From: Aminobacter sp. HY435
GTDB lineage: Bacteria; Pseudomonadota; Alphaproteobacteria; Rhizobiales; Rhizobiaceae
Direction: 5' to 3'
DNA: 64,000 nucleotides
Assembly (NCBI RefSeq): GCF_027568395.1
Contig: NZ_JANKZL010000007.1
Location: forward strand, 1 to 64,000
Of this stretch, positions 54,770 to 63,343 are shown in pieces (the first letter of the stretch is position 1; each line of letters opens with the position of its first letter). The notes beneath the pieces were generated by a model that saw only the letters and a list, made by a program, of their open reading frames with translations, was not told the DNA's origin and did no database searches. The position numbers and the translations under genes were made by a program.

Positions 54770-57439
54770 ATGCGTATTCTTCGCCCGGCGACGGCTCGAG
54801 TGGGCTGGCTGGCATCCACTGCCATGGCTTTGTTGGGGTCGACGCAAGCCGGCATTGCCGCTTGCGACCTGACGCCGACCGTCGGCAACAGCATCTATGT
54901 CTGCGACAGCGGCGCGAGTGCAGGGCTGACCGACACTACAGGCAGCAACACGCTGACCATGCCGGGTGGTGGCACCGGCACGATCAATGGCACCGTCACC
55001 TTCGGGGGAGGTGTCGACCGCGTTGAAATCCATAGCGGCACCATAACCGGCAACGTCCAGCAAGGCGGCGGAACCGACGATTTCGTGATGACCGGCGGCC
55101 AGATCCAGTCGCTCAGCCAGGGTGACGGGCTCGACACGTTTTTCATGTCTGGCGGTCGTATCGTCGATTTCTTCGAGGATGGCGACACGGCATATATGAC
55201 CGGCGGCCGCATCGGCCGCGTCAACATGAAGCTCGATGACAATCTGTTCGATATGTCTGGCGGCACCATCGACAAGAACCTGGTCACCGGCTTCGGCAAT
55301 GACACCATCATCCTTTCGGGCGGCACGATCGGCGGCAACATCAGTGTCAGCGGCGGCACCGACAGTGTGACGGTGACAGGCGGCTCCGTCGGCGGCAGCG
55401 TGCTGTTGAGTGTCGGCACGGATACCTTCACATGGGACGGTGGCGGCATCATCTACGGCACTGTCGATCTTGGCGGTGACAGTGACACGGCAAAGCTCTC
55501 CAATCTCAGCAACGCCAACATCGGTGCGACTGTTGCGATCAATGGCGGCGACGGCACGGACAGCCTGACTTTCGACAATGTCTCGGCAGCCGGCATCGCG
55601 CGGTTCCAGAATTGGGAAACGATCGACGCCACCAATGACACCGAACTGACCTTCGACGGCAATCTTGTGCTCGGCGACGCCGGCACCGGAACTGGCACGC
55701 TGACGGTCGATGCCACCAGCACCCTGTTCGGCGGTGGGGTCAATGCAAGCGTGCTGGCCGTCAGCGGGCTGGCAAATGTCATCAATGCCGGCCGCATTGA
55801 TCTGACCAGTGGCGGTGGTGGCACTGGCGATACGTTCACGATCAATGGCAACTACCAGGGCAATGGCGGATTGCTGTTCCTCGACACCGTGCTCGGCAGC
55901 GACGGCTCGGCCTCGGACAAGCTGGTCATATCTGGCGGCGCCGCTACCGGCTCGACGGGCATAGAGGTTGTCAATGCCGGCGGTGCCGGCGGTTTGACTG
56001 TCGCGGATGGCATCCTGGTGGTCGAGGCGATCGGCGGTGCGACGACCGGAGGTGCCTTCGCCCTTGCCAGTCGAGTGGCCGCCGGCGCCTACGAGTATCT
56101 GCTGTTCAAGGGCGACGCTGCCGGTGCAGGCGAGAACTGGTATCTGCGCTCGACGATGTCTTCGACCAGTCCCGAACCAGCGCCGGGGCCTTCGCCGATC
56201 GAACCAAATCCTCAACCTGCGCCCGTTGATCCCGAAACAGCGCCACCGCCGCCGACGTCAGGCATACCGCCTGTTGCGATTCCGGGTGAGGGCGACACTG
56301 TCACCCCGCCCGTTGACCCGACCCCGCCGGTGCTGCCGACGGATGAGGAGCCCGAGGCCCCGCCAGCACCTCCCGCCACTGGCGAGCCGACACCACCGCC
56401 ACTGACCGAGACGCCGCAATTGGTGGTCAACCCGGCCGCCGTCATGCCGCTGCCCAATCCGGACCGGCTCGTAGGCGGCGCAATGCCGCTCTTCCGCGGC
56501 GAGGTTCCGACCTACGCGGTCATCTCGCCGCTCGCGAACTATCTGGCCATGTCGACGCTGGGCACATTCCACGAGCGCCGCGGTGAACAGCCCGAGGTGC
56601 AGGGTGCCGGGCAGATGCCGGCTGCATGGGGGCGCGTCTTCGGCCAGAGTGTCGATATGTCCTGGACCGGGACCCTGACGCCGAACTTCGACGGCACGCT
56701 GTTCGGCATGCAGGCAGGCCTCGACATCTATGGCCGGGAGACGGCCAGCGGCCATCATGACCGCGTCGGACTGTTTGTCGGCCACACGCGCGTCAGCGGC
56801 GATGTGAAGTCGCCGACGGTCGCGGGGCCGGTAGCGGATTTCGGCGACATCAACGCAAACAGCACCAGCCTCGGCGCAAGCTGGACCCATGTGGGTCCAA
56901 GTGGCTGGTATCTCGACGGTGTCCTGATGGGCACCCGGTTCGGCGGCGACGCCACCTCCAGCGGCGGCGAACGCCTGGATGTTGGCGGAACCGGCGTCAC
57001 TGCATCTCTGGAGGGCGGCACTCCCATCGCGCTGACGCCGGAGTGGACATTGGAGCCGCAGGGCCAGTTGGTCTGGCAGCACGTGTCGCTTGACGACCAG
57101 GCCGACAGATTCTCGACGGTGTCGTTCAATTCCGACGATGTGCTGGCCGGTCGGCTGGGTGTGCGCCTGCAAGGCCTCTTCCAGACCGAAGCCGCTACGC
57201 TGAAACCCTATCTCAAGGCCAATCTCTGGCATGAATTCGACGGTGAGCAGAGCTTCGATCTCGGCGGCGACCCGATTGCCGTCGAGACAGGCGGGACATC
57301 AGTCGAATTCGGCGGTGGCGTGATCGCAAAGCTGACCGAACAGACCAGCCTGTTTGCCACGGCCGACTACACCACCAACATCGGCGGCGAGAAGAAGCGC
57401 GTCTTCGAGGGCAACATCGGTCTGAGCGTCAAGTGGTAA
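54770..57439 (+). CDS. Autotransporter with repeat passenger and proline-rich linker
   Basis: A type Va autotransporter of 889 aa. Signal sequence at residues 1-31 (VGWLASTAMALLGSTQAGIA). The passenger, residues 35-460, has repeated units of about 20 residues rich in GG and D (DDFVMTGGQIQSL, DTFFMSGGRIVDF, NLFDMSGGTIDKN, DTIILSGGTIGGN), predicting a beta-helix. A Pro-rich linker of about 80 residues (from SPEPAPGPSPIEPNPQPAPV) leads to a barrel of about 290 residues ending GNIGLSVKW, with terminal Trp. It is set between dnaB and the cfa/rplI genes. Surface adhesion is plausible but unproven. Confidence 0.9.
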   Translation: MRILRPATARVGWLASTAMALLGSTQAGIAACDLTPTVGNSIYVCDSGASAGLTDTTGSNTLTMPGGGTGTINGTVTFGGGVDRVEIHSGTITGNVQQGGGTDDFVMTGGQIQSLSQGDGLDTFFMSGGRIVDFFEDGDTAYMTGGRIGRVNMKLDDNLFDMSGGTIDKNLVTGFGNDTIILSGGTIGGNISVSGGTDSVTVTGGSVGGSVLLSVGTDTFTWDGGGIIYGTVDLGGDSDTAKLSNLSNANIGATVAINGGDGTDSLTFDNVSAAGIARFQNWETIDATNDTELTFDGNLVLGDAGTGTGTLTVDATSTLFGGGVNASVLAVSGLANVINAGRIDLTSGGGGTGDTFTINGNYQGNGGLLFLDTVLGSDGSASDKLVISGGAATGSTGIEVVNAGGAGGLTVADGILVVEAIGGATTGGAFALASRVAAGAYEYLLFKGDAAGAGENWYLRSTMSSTSPEPAPGPSPIEPNPQPAPVDPETAPPPPTSGIPPVAIPGEGDTVTPPVDPTPPVLPTDEEPEAPPAPPATGEPTPPPLTETPQLVVNPAAVMPLPNPDRLVGGAMPLFRGEVPTYAVISPLANYLAMSTLGTFHERRGEQPEVQGAGQMPAAWGRVFGQSVDMSWTGTLTPNFDGTLFGMQAGLDIYGRETASGHHDRVGLFVGHTRVSGDVKSPTVAGPVADFGDINANSTSLGASWTHVGPSGWYLDGVLMGTRFGGDATSSGGERLDVGGTGVTASLEGGTPIALTPEWTLEPQGQLVWQHVSLDDQADRFSTVSFNSDDVLAGRLGVRLQGLFQTEAATLKPYLKANLWHEFDGEQSFDLGGDPIAVETGGTSVEFGGGVIAKLTEQTSLFATADYTTNIGGEKKRVFEGNIGLSVKW

Positions 57440-57469
57440 GGAGTTCGGCTCTGGCAAACCGTCACTTGC

Positions 57470-57793
57470 TTATGCACCCCTTGGTGCAAGCAGGATGACC
57501 GACGCCCCGAATATGCAGATGGCGGCGCCCACCAGATCCCAGCGATCGGGGCGCACGCCTTCGGCAAGCCACAGCCAGCCGAGCGAGGCGGCGATGTAGA
57601 TGCCGCCATAGGCGGCGTAGGCGCGTCCTGCTGCATCGGCGTCGACCAGTGCCAGCAACCAGGCGAAGGCGATGAGCGAGGCGACTCCCGGGACGAGCCA
57701 CAGCACCGACTTGTCGAGCCGCCACCACGCCCAGAAGGAAAAGCAGCCGGCGATCTCGGCAAGGGCAGCGGCGGCGTAGATGGCATAAATCAT
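57470..57793 (-). CDS. ynfA: YnfA/UPF0060 family membrane protein
   Basis: A protein of 107 aa with four membrane helices: [40 protein letters not shown], then [20 protein letters not shown] and a final [17 protein letters not shown]. This is the UPF0060/YnfA family, related to small multidrug resistance exporters; the function is not well defined. It lies between a cfa gene upstream and the convergent autotransporter gene. Confidence 0.92.
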   Translation of the reverse strand: MIYAIYAAAALAEIAGCFSFWAWWRLDKSVLWLVPGVASLIAFAWLLALVDADAAGRAYAAYGGIYIAASLGWLWLAEGVRPDRWDLVGAAICIFGASVILLAPRGA

Positions 57794-57878
57794 GAAACAG
57801 GCCCAGCTCGAGACGGAGACGGGCTTATTTCCTACAGGAGCCGCATGTGGCGCAAGGCCCGGTTGGGCAGGCGTCGCG

Positions 57879-59168
57879 CTATTCCTTGTCCCCGACCTTG
57901 CGCCTGCGGCTGGTCTTGGCTGCCGGCAGGGGGCGGCGATGCGCCATCTCGTGCATGGTCAGCGCCTTCTCGCATTTGGCAATGTAGTCGCGAGTCATCG
58001 GCAGTGTGTCGTTGCGCTGGGTCAGCTGGATCTGGAACACCATCAGGTCCTGCCAGCGGAACGCAGCTTCGGAGGCCGCGAGATAGAATTCCCACATCCG
58101 GCAGAATCGTTCGTCGTAGATTGCCTTGGCCTTGTCACGGTTGGCTGCGAAGCGCAGGCGCCAGTGCTTCAGTGTATCGGCGTAGTGAAGCCTGAGAATC
58201 TCGACATCGGTGACCATCAGGCCTGATTTCTCGATCGCCGGCAGGACCTCCGACAGGGCAGGGATGTAGCCGCCGGGGAAGATGTACTTGCGGATGAAGG
58301 CGCTGGTCGCCGTCGGCGGGCCGAAACGCCCGATGGCATGCAAGACCATCACGCCGTCGGGTTTCAGGCGCTTGGCAATCGTGTCGAAGAAGGTGCGGTA
58401 GTGGTTGACGCCGACATGCTCGAACATGCCGACCGACACAATCCTGTCGAAGCGCTCGACGAGATCGCGATAATCGCGGATTTCGAAATGGACGTTACTG
58501 TCGAGCCCTTCGGCCTGGGCGCGTTCGGTCGCCACTGCATGCTGTTCGGCGGAAAGCGTGACGCCCAAAACCTGCGCCTCGAACGAGCGCGCAAGATAGA
58601 GCCCAAGGCCGCCCCAGCCCGAGCCGATGTCGAGCACCGACTGGCCGGGCTTCAGCCGCAGCTTGGCGGCGATGTGCGCCTTCTTGGCCTGCTGCGCCTC
58701 TTCGAGCGTCATGTCGGGATCAGCGAAATAGGCACAGGAATACTGCATGTCGGCATCGAGGAAGAGCCGGTAGAGCTCGCCAGACAAATCGTAGTGACGC
58801 TCGACGTTGCGCTTGGCCCGCGCTGCCGTGTTGACCTGCTGGAAGCGGCGGAAGGCAACGCGCAGGCCCTCGATGGCCCGCGACCAGGCGGCGTCGACGG
58901 TGCCGTTGCCGAGATTCTGGAAGGCGATGCGCATGAAGCCGAATATGTCGCCCTCTACGATGTCCATCTCCCCGTCCATGTAGGCTTCGGGGACGGCCAG
59001 CGTCGGGTCGAAGGTGATGGCTCGTTCGGCTCGCCGCGTGCGGATCAGCATGTGGACCGGTTCACCACTGCCGTCGCCAAAGCGATGCGGTTGGCCATCA
59101 GGCCCGGTGACGGTCAGGTTACCTATGCGGACGAGTTTTGCGAAAATGCGCTGCAGCAACACGTTCAT
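57879..59168 (-). CDS. cfa: Cyclopropane-fatty-acyl-phospholipid synthase
   Basis: Adds a methylene from S-adenosylmethionine to unsaturated acyl chains of membrane lipids. The 429 aa have an N-terminal domain and, from about residue 125, the methyltransferase: [20 protein letters not shown] then YSCAYF, the SAM motif [20 protein letters not shown], and [20 protein letters not shown] carrying the active-site Glu and His. The C-terminus is basic ([12 protein letters not shown]). The ATG at 59168 is chosen over a TTG at 59174. Confidence 0.94.
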   Translation of the reverse strand: MNVLLQRIFAKLVRIGNLTVTGPDGQPHRFGDGSGEPVHMLIRTRRAERAITFDPTLAVPEAYMDGEMDIVEGDIFGFMRIAFQNLGNGTVDAAWSRAIEGLRVAFRRFQQVNTAARAKRNVERHYDLSGELYRLFLDADMQYSCAYFADPDMTLEEAQQAKKAHIAAKLRLKPGQSVLDIGSGWGGLGLYLARSFEAQVLGVTLSAEQHAVATERAQAEGLDSNVHFEIRDYRDLVERFDRIVSVGMFEHVGVNHYRTFFDTIAKRLKPDGVMVLHAIGRFGPPTATSAFIRKYIFPGGYIPALSEVLPAIEKSGLMVTDVEILRLHYADTLKHWRLRFAANRDKAKAIYDERFCRMWEFYLAASEAAFRWQDLMVFQIQLTQRNDTLPMTRDYIAKCEKALTMHEMAHRRPLPAAKTSRRRKVGDKE

Positions 59169-59246
59169 GGGCAATGCTCGCGATGTGTCAGTCCTGTTGT
59201 CAGAAACTGGTAACTGGCGCGCCCATGTTCAAGTTCCACCTGGCAC

Positions 59247-59277
59247 AAAAAAAGCCCGGATGTTTCCACCCGGGCTT
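59247..59277 (-). terminator. Intrinsic terminator after rplI
   Basis: AAGCCCGGATG (59252-59262) pairs with CACCCGGGCTT (59267-59277), apart from one mismatch, with a short T-rich loop. On the minus strand it is followed by a run of seven Ts (59253-59247). It ends the ribosomal protein transcript 37 bases after rplI. Confidence 0.9.
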
Positions 59278-59313
59278 GGTCCAGAAAACTGGATCTGACA
59301 GCTGCGGCTGAGA

Positions 59314-59892
59314 TCAGCCCTCGTCGCCTTCGCCGTCTTCGTTCGGATCAAAGAAGCTGTCCGGACGGGCGTTTTCGTTGATGTCGTCGCCGTAGATGGC
59401 TTCAGCGGTCGTCAGCGTCTCGCCCTTCGCCTGGCGCTCGGCTTCGTCAGCCGTACGTGCGATGTTGAGCGTGATGGTGACTTCGACTTCGGCGTGCAGC
59501 GCGATCGCCACGTTGGTCAGGCCGATGGTCTTGATCGGCTGGTTGAGCTCGACCTGGTTGCGGGCAACCGTGAAGCCTTCGGCGATCAGGATGTCGGCGA
59601 TGTCGCGGGTCGAAACCGAACCGTAGAGCTGGCCGGTTTCGCCGGCCGAACGGACGACCACGAAAACCTTGCCGTCGAGCTGGTCGGCGACCTGCTGTGC
59701 TTCTGACTTGCGCTCGAGGTTGCGGGCTTCGAGCTGAGCGCGCTGGCCTTCGAACTTCTTCTTGTTGGCTTCGTTGGCGCGCAGCGCCTTGCCCTTCGGC
59801 AGCAGGTAATTACGGGCAAAGCCGTCCTTGACCTTGACGGTGTCGCCCATCTGGCCGAGGCGGGAAATGCGTTCGAGGAGAATGACGTCCAT
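59314..59892 (-). CDS. rplI: 50S ribosomal protein L9
   Basis: A large-subunit protein of 192 aa binding 23S r[23 protein letters not shown], then [20 protein letters not shown] (conserved N-domain), a long connecting helix, and the C-domain with [17 protein letters not shown] and [15 protein letters not shown]. It is longer than the E. coli protein (149 aa) because of an acidic C-terminal tail ending [11 protein letters not shown], usual in rhizobia. Confidence 0.96.
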   Translation of the reverse strand: MDVILLERISRLGQMGDTVKVKDGFARNYLLPKGKALRANEANKKKFEGQRAQLEARNLERKSEAQQVADQLDGKVFVVVRSAGETGQLYGSVSTRDIADILIAEGFTVARNQVELNQPIKTIGLTNVAIALHAEVEVTITLNIARTADEAERQAKGETLTTAEAIYGDDINENARPDSFFDPNEDGEGDEG

Positions 59893-60070
59893 TGTCCTTG
59901 TCCTTTCGTTGGCTGCAAAGGCAGCGAAAAAAATTCAACGGGCAAGGAAGCAACTGGAGCGCATGGTGCGCCTGTTTCGCTGTCCTGCCTGTCGCGGCAG
60001 TTAGGGTTCCTGAGAAACCCAACCCGGGATTTTGAGGTCTACCCTACCGCGCCCGTCGCGAAGAGGAACA

Positions 60071-60103
60071 TTCCGGCCCGGGGCAGGTGCCGCCGGGCCG
60101 GAA
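60071..60103 (-). other. Hairpin between rpsR and rplI
   Basis: TTCCGGCCCGG (60071-60081) and CCGGGCCGGAA (60093-60103) form a perfect 11-bp stem with an 11-base loop, seven bases after the rpsR stop. No T tract follows on the minus strand. The 217-base gap to rplI contains no recognised gene; a membrane protein gene (DUF2232) often found here in other Rhizobiales is not seen. The hairpin may stabilise the mRNA or cause partial termination. Confidence 0.55.
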
Positions 60104-60109
60104 CTGATA

Positions 60110-60358
60110 TCACTTCACCACGTAGGGCAGCAGGCCGAGGAAGCGGGCGCGCTTGATCGCCTGGGCGAGTTCACGCTGCTTCTTCTGGCTGACGGCGGTG
60201 ATGCGCGAAGGAACGATCTTGCCGCGCTCGGAAATGTAGCGCTGCAGCAGACGCACGTCCTTGTAGTCGATCTTCGGGGCGTTGGCGCCGGAGAACGGGC
60301 AGGTCTTGCGACGACGGTGGAAAGGACGACGGGTCGGGATCTGATTGATGTCGACCAT
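60110..60358 (-). CDS. rpsR: 30S ribosomal protein S18
   Basis: A small-subunit protein of 82 aa: [20 protein letters not shown] then [20 protein letters not shown] and [17 protein letters not shown], the full S18 pattern. It forms a heterodimer with S6 on 16S rRNA. Its ATG overlaps the rpsF stop by one base (TAATG), indicating coupled translation. Confidence 0.97.
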   Translation of the reverse strand: MVDINQIPTRRPFHRRRKTCPFSGANAPKIDYKDVRLLQRYISERGKIVPSRITAVSQKKQRELAQAIKRARFLGLLPYVVK

Positions 60359-60846
60359 TATTCTGCACCCCCTTCAACACCTTCGCGCGGACGGCGCGGA
60401 CCACGGTCACCACCGCCATCGCGGTCGCCGAAGCTGCGCGGACCACGGTCGCCACGGTCACGATCGCCGAAGCCGCGCGACGGACGGTCGCCGAAGCCAC
60501 GGTCGCCACGCTCGGAGCGCTCTTCGCGCTTCTGCATCATGGCGGAGACGCCTTCTTCATGCGCCTCGACCTTGACGGTCATGAAGCGCAGAACGTCTTC
60601 GGACAGGCCCTGCTGGCGCTCGACTTCCTTGACGGCAGCCGAAGGAGCAGTGATGTCCATGAGCGTGTAGTACGCCTTGCGGTTCTTGTTGATGCGGTAG
60701 GTGAGGGACTTCAGTCCCCAGTTCTCAACCCGGCCAACCGATCCGCCAGCTGCAGTGATGATGCCCTTGTAGTGTTCGACAAGTGCATCGACCTGCTGCT
60801 GCGAAAGGTCCTGGCGGGCAAGAAACACATGTTCATAAAGAGCCAT
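60358..60846 (-). CDS. rpsF: 30S ribosomal protein S6
   Basis: A small-subunit protein of 162 aa: [20 protein letters not shown], then [20 protein letters not shown] and [12 protein letters not shown]. From about residue 108 the tail is a low-complexity stretch of Arg, Gly, Asp and Phe ([20 protein letters not shown] and so on), ending in acidic residues; E. coli S6 has a shorter acidic tail. It is first in the rpsF-rpsR-rplI unit; a structured leader lies upstream. Confidence 0.96.
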   Translation of the reverse strand: MALYEHVFLARQDLSQQQVDALVEHYKGIITAAGGSVGRVENWGLKSLTYRINKNRKAYYTLMDITAPSAAVKEVERQQGLSEDVLRFMTVKVEAHEEGVSAMMQKREERSERGDRGFGDRPSRGFGDRDRGDRGPRSFGDRDGGGDRGPRRPREGVEGGAE

Positions 60847-60906
60847 AGTTCTTTGCCTTTCTTCGTTTCCATCTTCCGGTCCCGGCGGCTAGAGCCTCTG
60901 CGACCT

Positions 60907-60941
60907 CCCTGACCCTTCGGGGCCTTGCGGCCTCATCAGGG
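60907..60941 (-). promoter_or_regulatory. Structured leader upstream of rpsF
   Basis: CCCTGA (60907-60912) and TCAGGG (60936-60941) enclose two small hairpins, CCC-TTCG-GGG (60913-60922) and GGCC-TTGC-GGCC (60921-60932), in a three-way-junction-like arrangement, about 60 bases before the rpsF start. S6:S18 often bind their own leader in bacteria; whether this is such a site cannot be told by eye. The surrounding 306-base gap (60847-61152) holds no recognised gene. Confidence 0.4.
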
Positions 60942-61152
60942 GAAGAAAGGAGCACGACGAGACGGTCGAGAGCGGAGACACGGGAGGCGGAAGCGTTTTC
61001 GCTTCACACGGCGGCTTTCAAGAAAACCTCCGGCCCTCCGTTCAGCCCCCAGCTGGGACCGGCAGATTGCGGGCGTCTACAGGCAAAGTGCCTCAAAGGC
61101 AAGGGCCAGCCCCGAGTTTCTCGGCAAAACCGGCAGATTTGCTGGCTTTGCC

Positions 61153-63120
61153 TCAGCCCAGGACGCCGGGCTGCAGGTAGAGCGGCGAACGGCTGCGGTT
61201 GGCCACGACCTTTTCGATCGTTTCCGGGAAGAATTGCTTGGCGCCCCGGCGCTTGCCGAACATCATGTCGTACTGCAGCCAGCGGAAATCTCGGATCGAG
61301 GGGTCGATCTCCTTCTGGCGCGACCAGTCGAACACCGACTCGCCGGTGGTCGGCATCAGCATGTTGCGGTCGACGACGCGGAAGCGGTCGCGTACGTCGC
61401 CGAGAAAGCCAGTGTAGTACGGGTGGCTGATACCGGCCGTCTCCAGCACGTGCAGCGGCAGGAACGCCGGGCTGATCGCGCCGATGTCGCGCGCAGCTCC
61501 AGTGCGGTTGGACCACACCACCAGCGGCGTCTCGTGCTGCGCCAGCATCTCGTCGATCGGCGCCTTGCGCTTGGCGACGGGCTCTTTCATGAACCCGGTC
61601 TCGACATAAACGGGACCGAGCGGCGGCAGGTGATCGCCGAAGAAGGCGATGACGGTCGGGCGCTTGCGCTTGCTGGCCCAGTCCATCAGGCGCTGCAGGC
61701 TGCGGTCGGCGTCGGAAGCGCCTTCGGCATAGGTCAGCGTGGAATCGCGTGCCCACTGCGAGATGCCGGGGGCTTCGACCTTGTGGGTCGTGTCCGTGTA
61801 GCGGTTCGGCTCGTACGGGCCGTGGCTCTGCAGCGACACCGCGAAGAAGAAGAATGGGTGGTCGGTCGCGTCGGCTTCGCGGATGATCTCTTCGGTAAGG
61901 GCCGCGTCGGACGCCAGGGGGCCGCGCTTTTCGAGCGCCGGCATGTTTTCTTCCGACATGAAGCGGTCGAAGCCGAACGCCTTGTAGACGGGCGCGCGGT
62001 TCCAGAACCAGCCGCCGAACGGGTGGATGGCCTTGGTTTCATATCCCTCGCTCCTGAAGAAGGTGGCGAGCGACGGCACCGGTGCGCGGACATACTGCTG
62101 ATACGGGATCGAGCCGGCCGGCAGGAACGCGTTCGAGAACCCGGTCAGCGCCTCGAACTCGACATTGGCGGTCATGCCGCCGAACTCGGGCGAAAAGACA
62201 TGGCCCGATTGCGCAGCGCGCACGCTCGGGATCGGGTCGGGCGTTATGTTGACGCCCGGAAGGCGCTTCGGATCCCAGAAGGACTCGCTCATCACGATGA
62301 TGACGTCGGGCTTCTCCTCGGGCAGCACGGCGGCAGCCTTTTCCGGCTTGGCGATCGCATCGATCGCCTTTTCGGAATAGCCGTGCGGCGCCTTGACCTT
62401 GGCCATCGGCACGTTCAGCGCAAACGCGATGGCGAATCCGTTGGAAGCATAATTTTCCTTCTGGTCCCACATCATCGGGATGATCTGCAGGCGGTCGCGC
62501 GTCCATGAGAACGTGGCGTAGTCCATGATCGACACGAAGAAGGCGAGGGCCGGAAGGGCGATGGCAAGGCGCGAGATGCGCGCCCAGAACGTCATCACCG
62601 GTACGCGACGACGCCAGTGGCGCCAGGCGAAAACGAGCAGCGAGACGCCGACGATCAGCCCGGCAGCGATGCCGATGCCGGCCAGTGGGCGTTCGCGCAC
62701 CAGCAGCGGCATCAGTTCGACGATCTGGCGCGCGTAAAGGAAATCGGTCGGATAGAGCGGGTCGCCGAGATACATCGACTTCTGATGGCCGACGAATGCG
62801 AGGCCAAGCGCTATAGGGGCCACGACAAGCAGGCCGTTGTAGGGACGGCCGAGCAGCGCATCGAGGCCAATCAGCAGCAGTGCGAACAAGGCCACCGTGG
62901 TCCAGCTCGGCTTGAACGGCTGCTGAAAGAAGTTGAGCGTGTCGACGAAAGAGCCGCGCGCGATGAACTCGATGGCGAAGACAAGGATTGCCGAAACCGC
63001 GAGGGTGACCATGACCGAGCGCAGCACGCCAAGGGCATAGGCACGCCGTCCGAGCGCCGCTACGGCCTCGTTTTCCTCGTCCTTGATCGCGGCCAGGCGG
63101 CCTGGAGCAACGTTTGCCAA
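61153..63120 (-). CDS. LTA synthase-like phosphoglycerol transferase (sulfatase family)
   Basis: A protein of 655 aa. Five membrane helices occupy residues 30-210 (VMVTLAVSAILVFAIEFIAR onward). The extracytoplasmic domain from about 255 is an alkaline-phosphatase/sulfatase-type transferase: PDVIIVMSESFWDPKRLPGV (metal Glu), the GMTANVEFEALTGFSNAFLP segment with the likely Thr nucleophile, and FFGDHLPPLGP (metal Asp-His). In Gram-negative bacteria such enzymes transfer phosphoglycerol to periplasmic or cyclic glucans (MdoB/CgmB type). A glucan role is inferred. Divergent from fabD. Confidence 0.87.
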   Translation of the reverse strand: MANVAPGRLAAIKDEENEAVAALGRRAYALGVLRSVMVTLAVSAILVFAIEFIARGSFVDTLNFFQQPFKPSWTTVALFALLLIGLDALLGRPYNGLLVVAPIALGLAFVGHQKSMYLGDPLYPTDFLYARQIVELMPLLVRERPLAGIGIAAGLIVGVSLLVFAWRHWRRRVPVMTFWARISRLAIALPALAFFVSIMDYATFSWTRDRLQIIPMMWDQKENYASNGFAIAFALNVPMAKVKAPHGYSEKAIDAIAKPEKAAAVLPEEKPDVIIVMSESFWDPKRLPGVNITPDPIPSVRAAQSGHVFSPEFGGMTANVEFEALTGFSNAFLPAGSIPYQQYVRAPVPSLATFFRSEGYETKAIHPFGGWFWNRAPVYKAFGFDRFMSEENMPALEKRGPLASDAALTEEIIREADATDHPFFFFAVSLQSHGPYEPNRYTDTTHKVEAPGISQWARDSTLTYAEGASDADRSLQRLMDWASKRKRPTVIAFFGDHLPPLGPVYVETGFMKEPVAKRKAPIDEMLAQHETPLVVWSNRTGAARDIGAISPAFLPLHVLETAGISHPYYTGFLGDVRDRFRVVDRNMLMPTTGESVFDWSRQKEIDPSIRDFRWLQYDMMFGKRRGAKQFFPETIEKVVANRSRSPLYLQPGVLG

Positions 63121-63235
63121 CTCAAATTCCTCGATGGCTCGACAGACGCGTCACGCAGCTGTCACGAAACCGTCATCCAAAACGCACTGCTTATGGCAAA
63201 ATTGAGAAGCGGCAGGCAACAAAGCGTGTTTCGAT

Positions 63236-63253
63236 TTAATCAGTTGTGATTAA
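63236..63253. promoter_or_regulatory. Operator-like palindrome between the LTA-like gene and fabD
   Basis: TTAATCA (63236-63242) and TGATTAA (63247-63253), separated by GTTG, form a perfect 7-4-7 palindrome, AT-rich for this genome. A CTTGAC (63285-63290) facing fabD lies 32 bases downstream. The place between two divergent genes suggests a binding site for a regulator of one or both. Confidence 0.5.
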
Positions 63254-63343
63254 TTGCGCGCGGTGGATCAAAAAACGCTCAAGACTTGACTTGGTTGCGT
63301 GCATTGCGTCAGAGGCACACCGATCAAGCACCCGGAGACCAAC

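Noticed and set aside
55000-55460. Repeated GGCGGC-rich stretches in the autotransporter considered as a CRISPR or DNA repeat array
   Set aside because: The periodicity is at protein level within one open frame; DNA units differ and there are no identical repeats with spacers.
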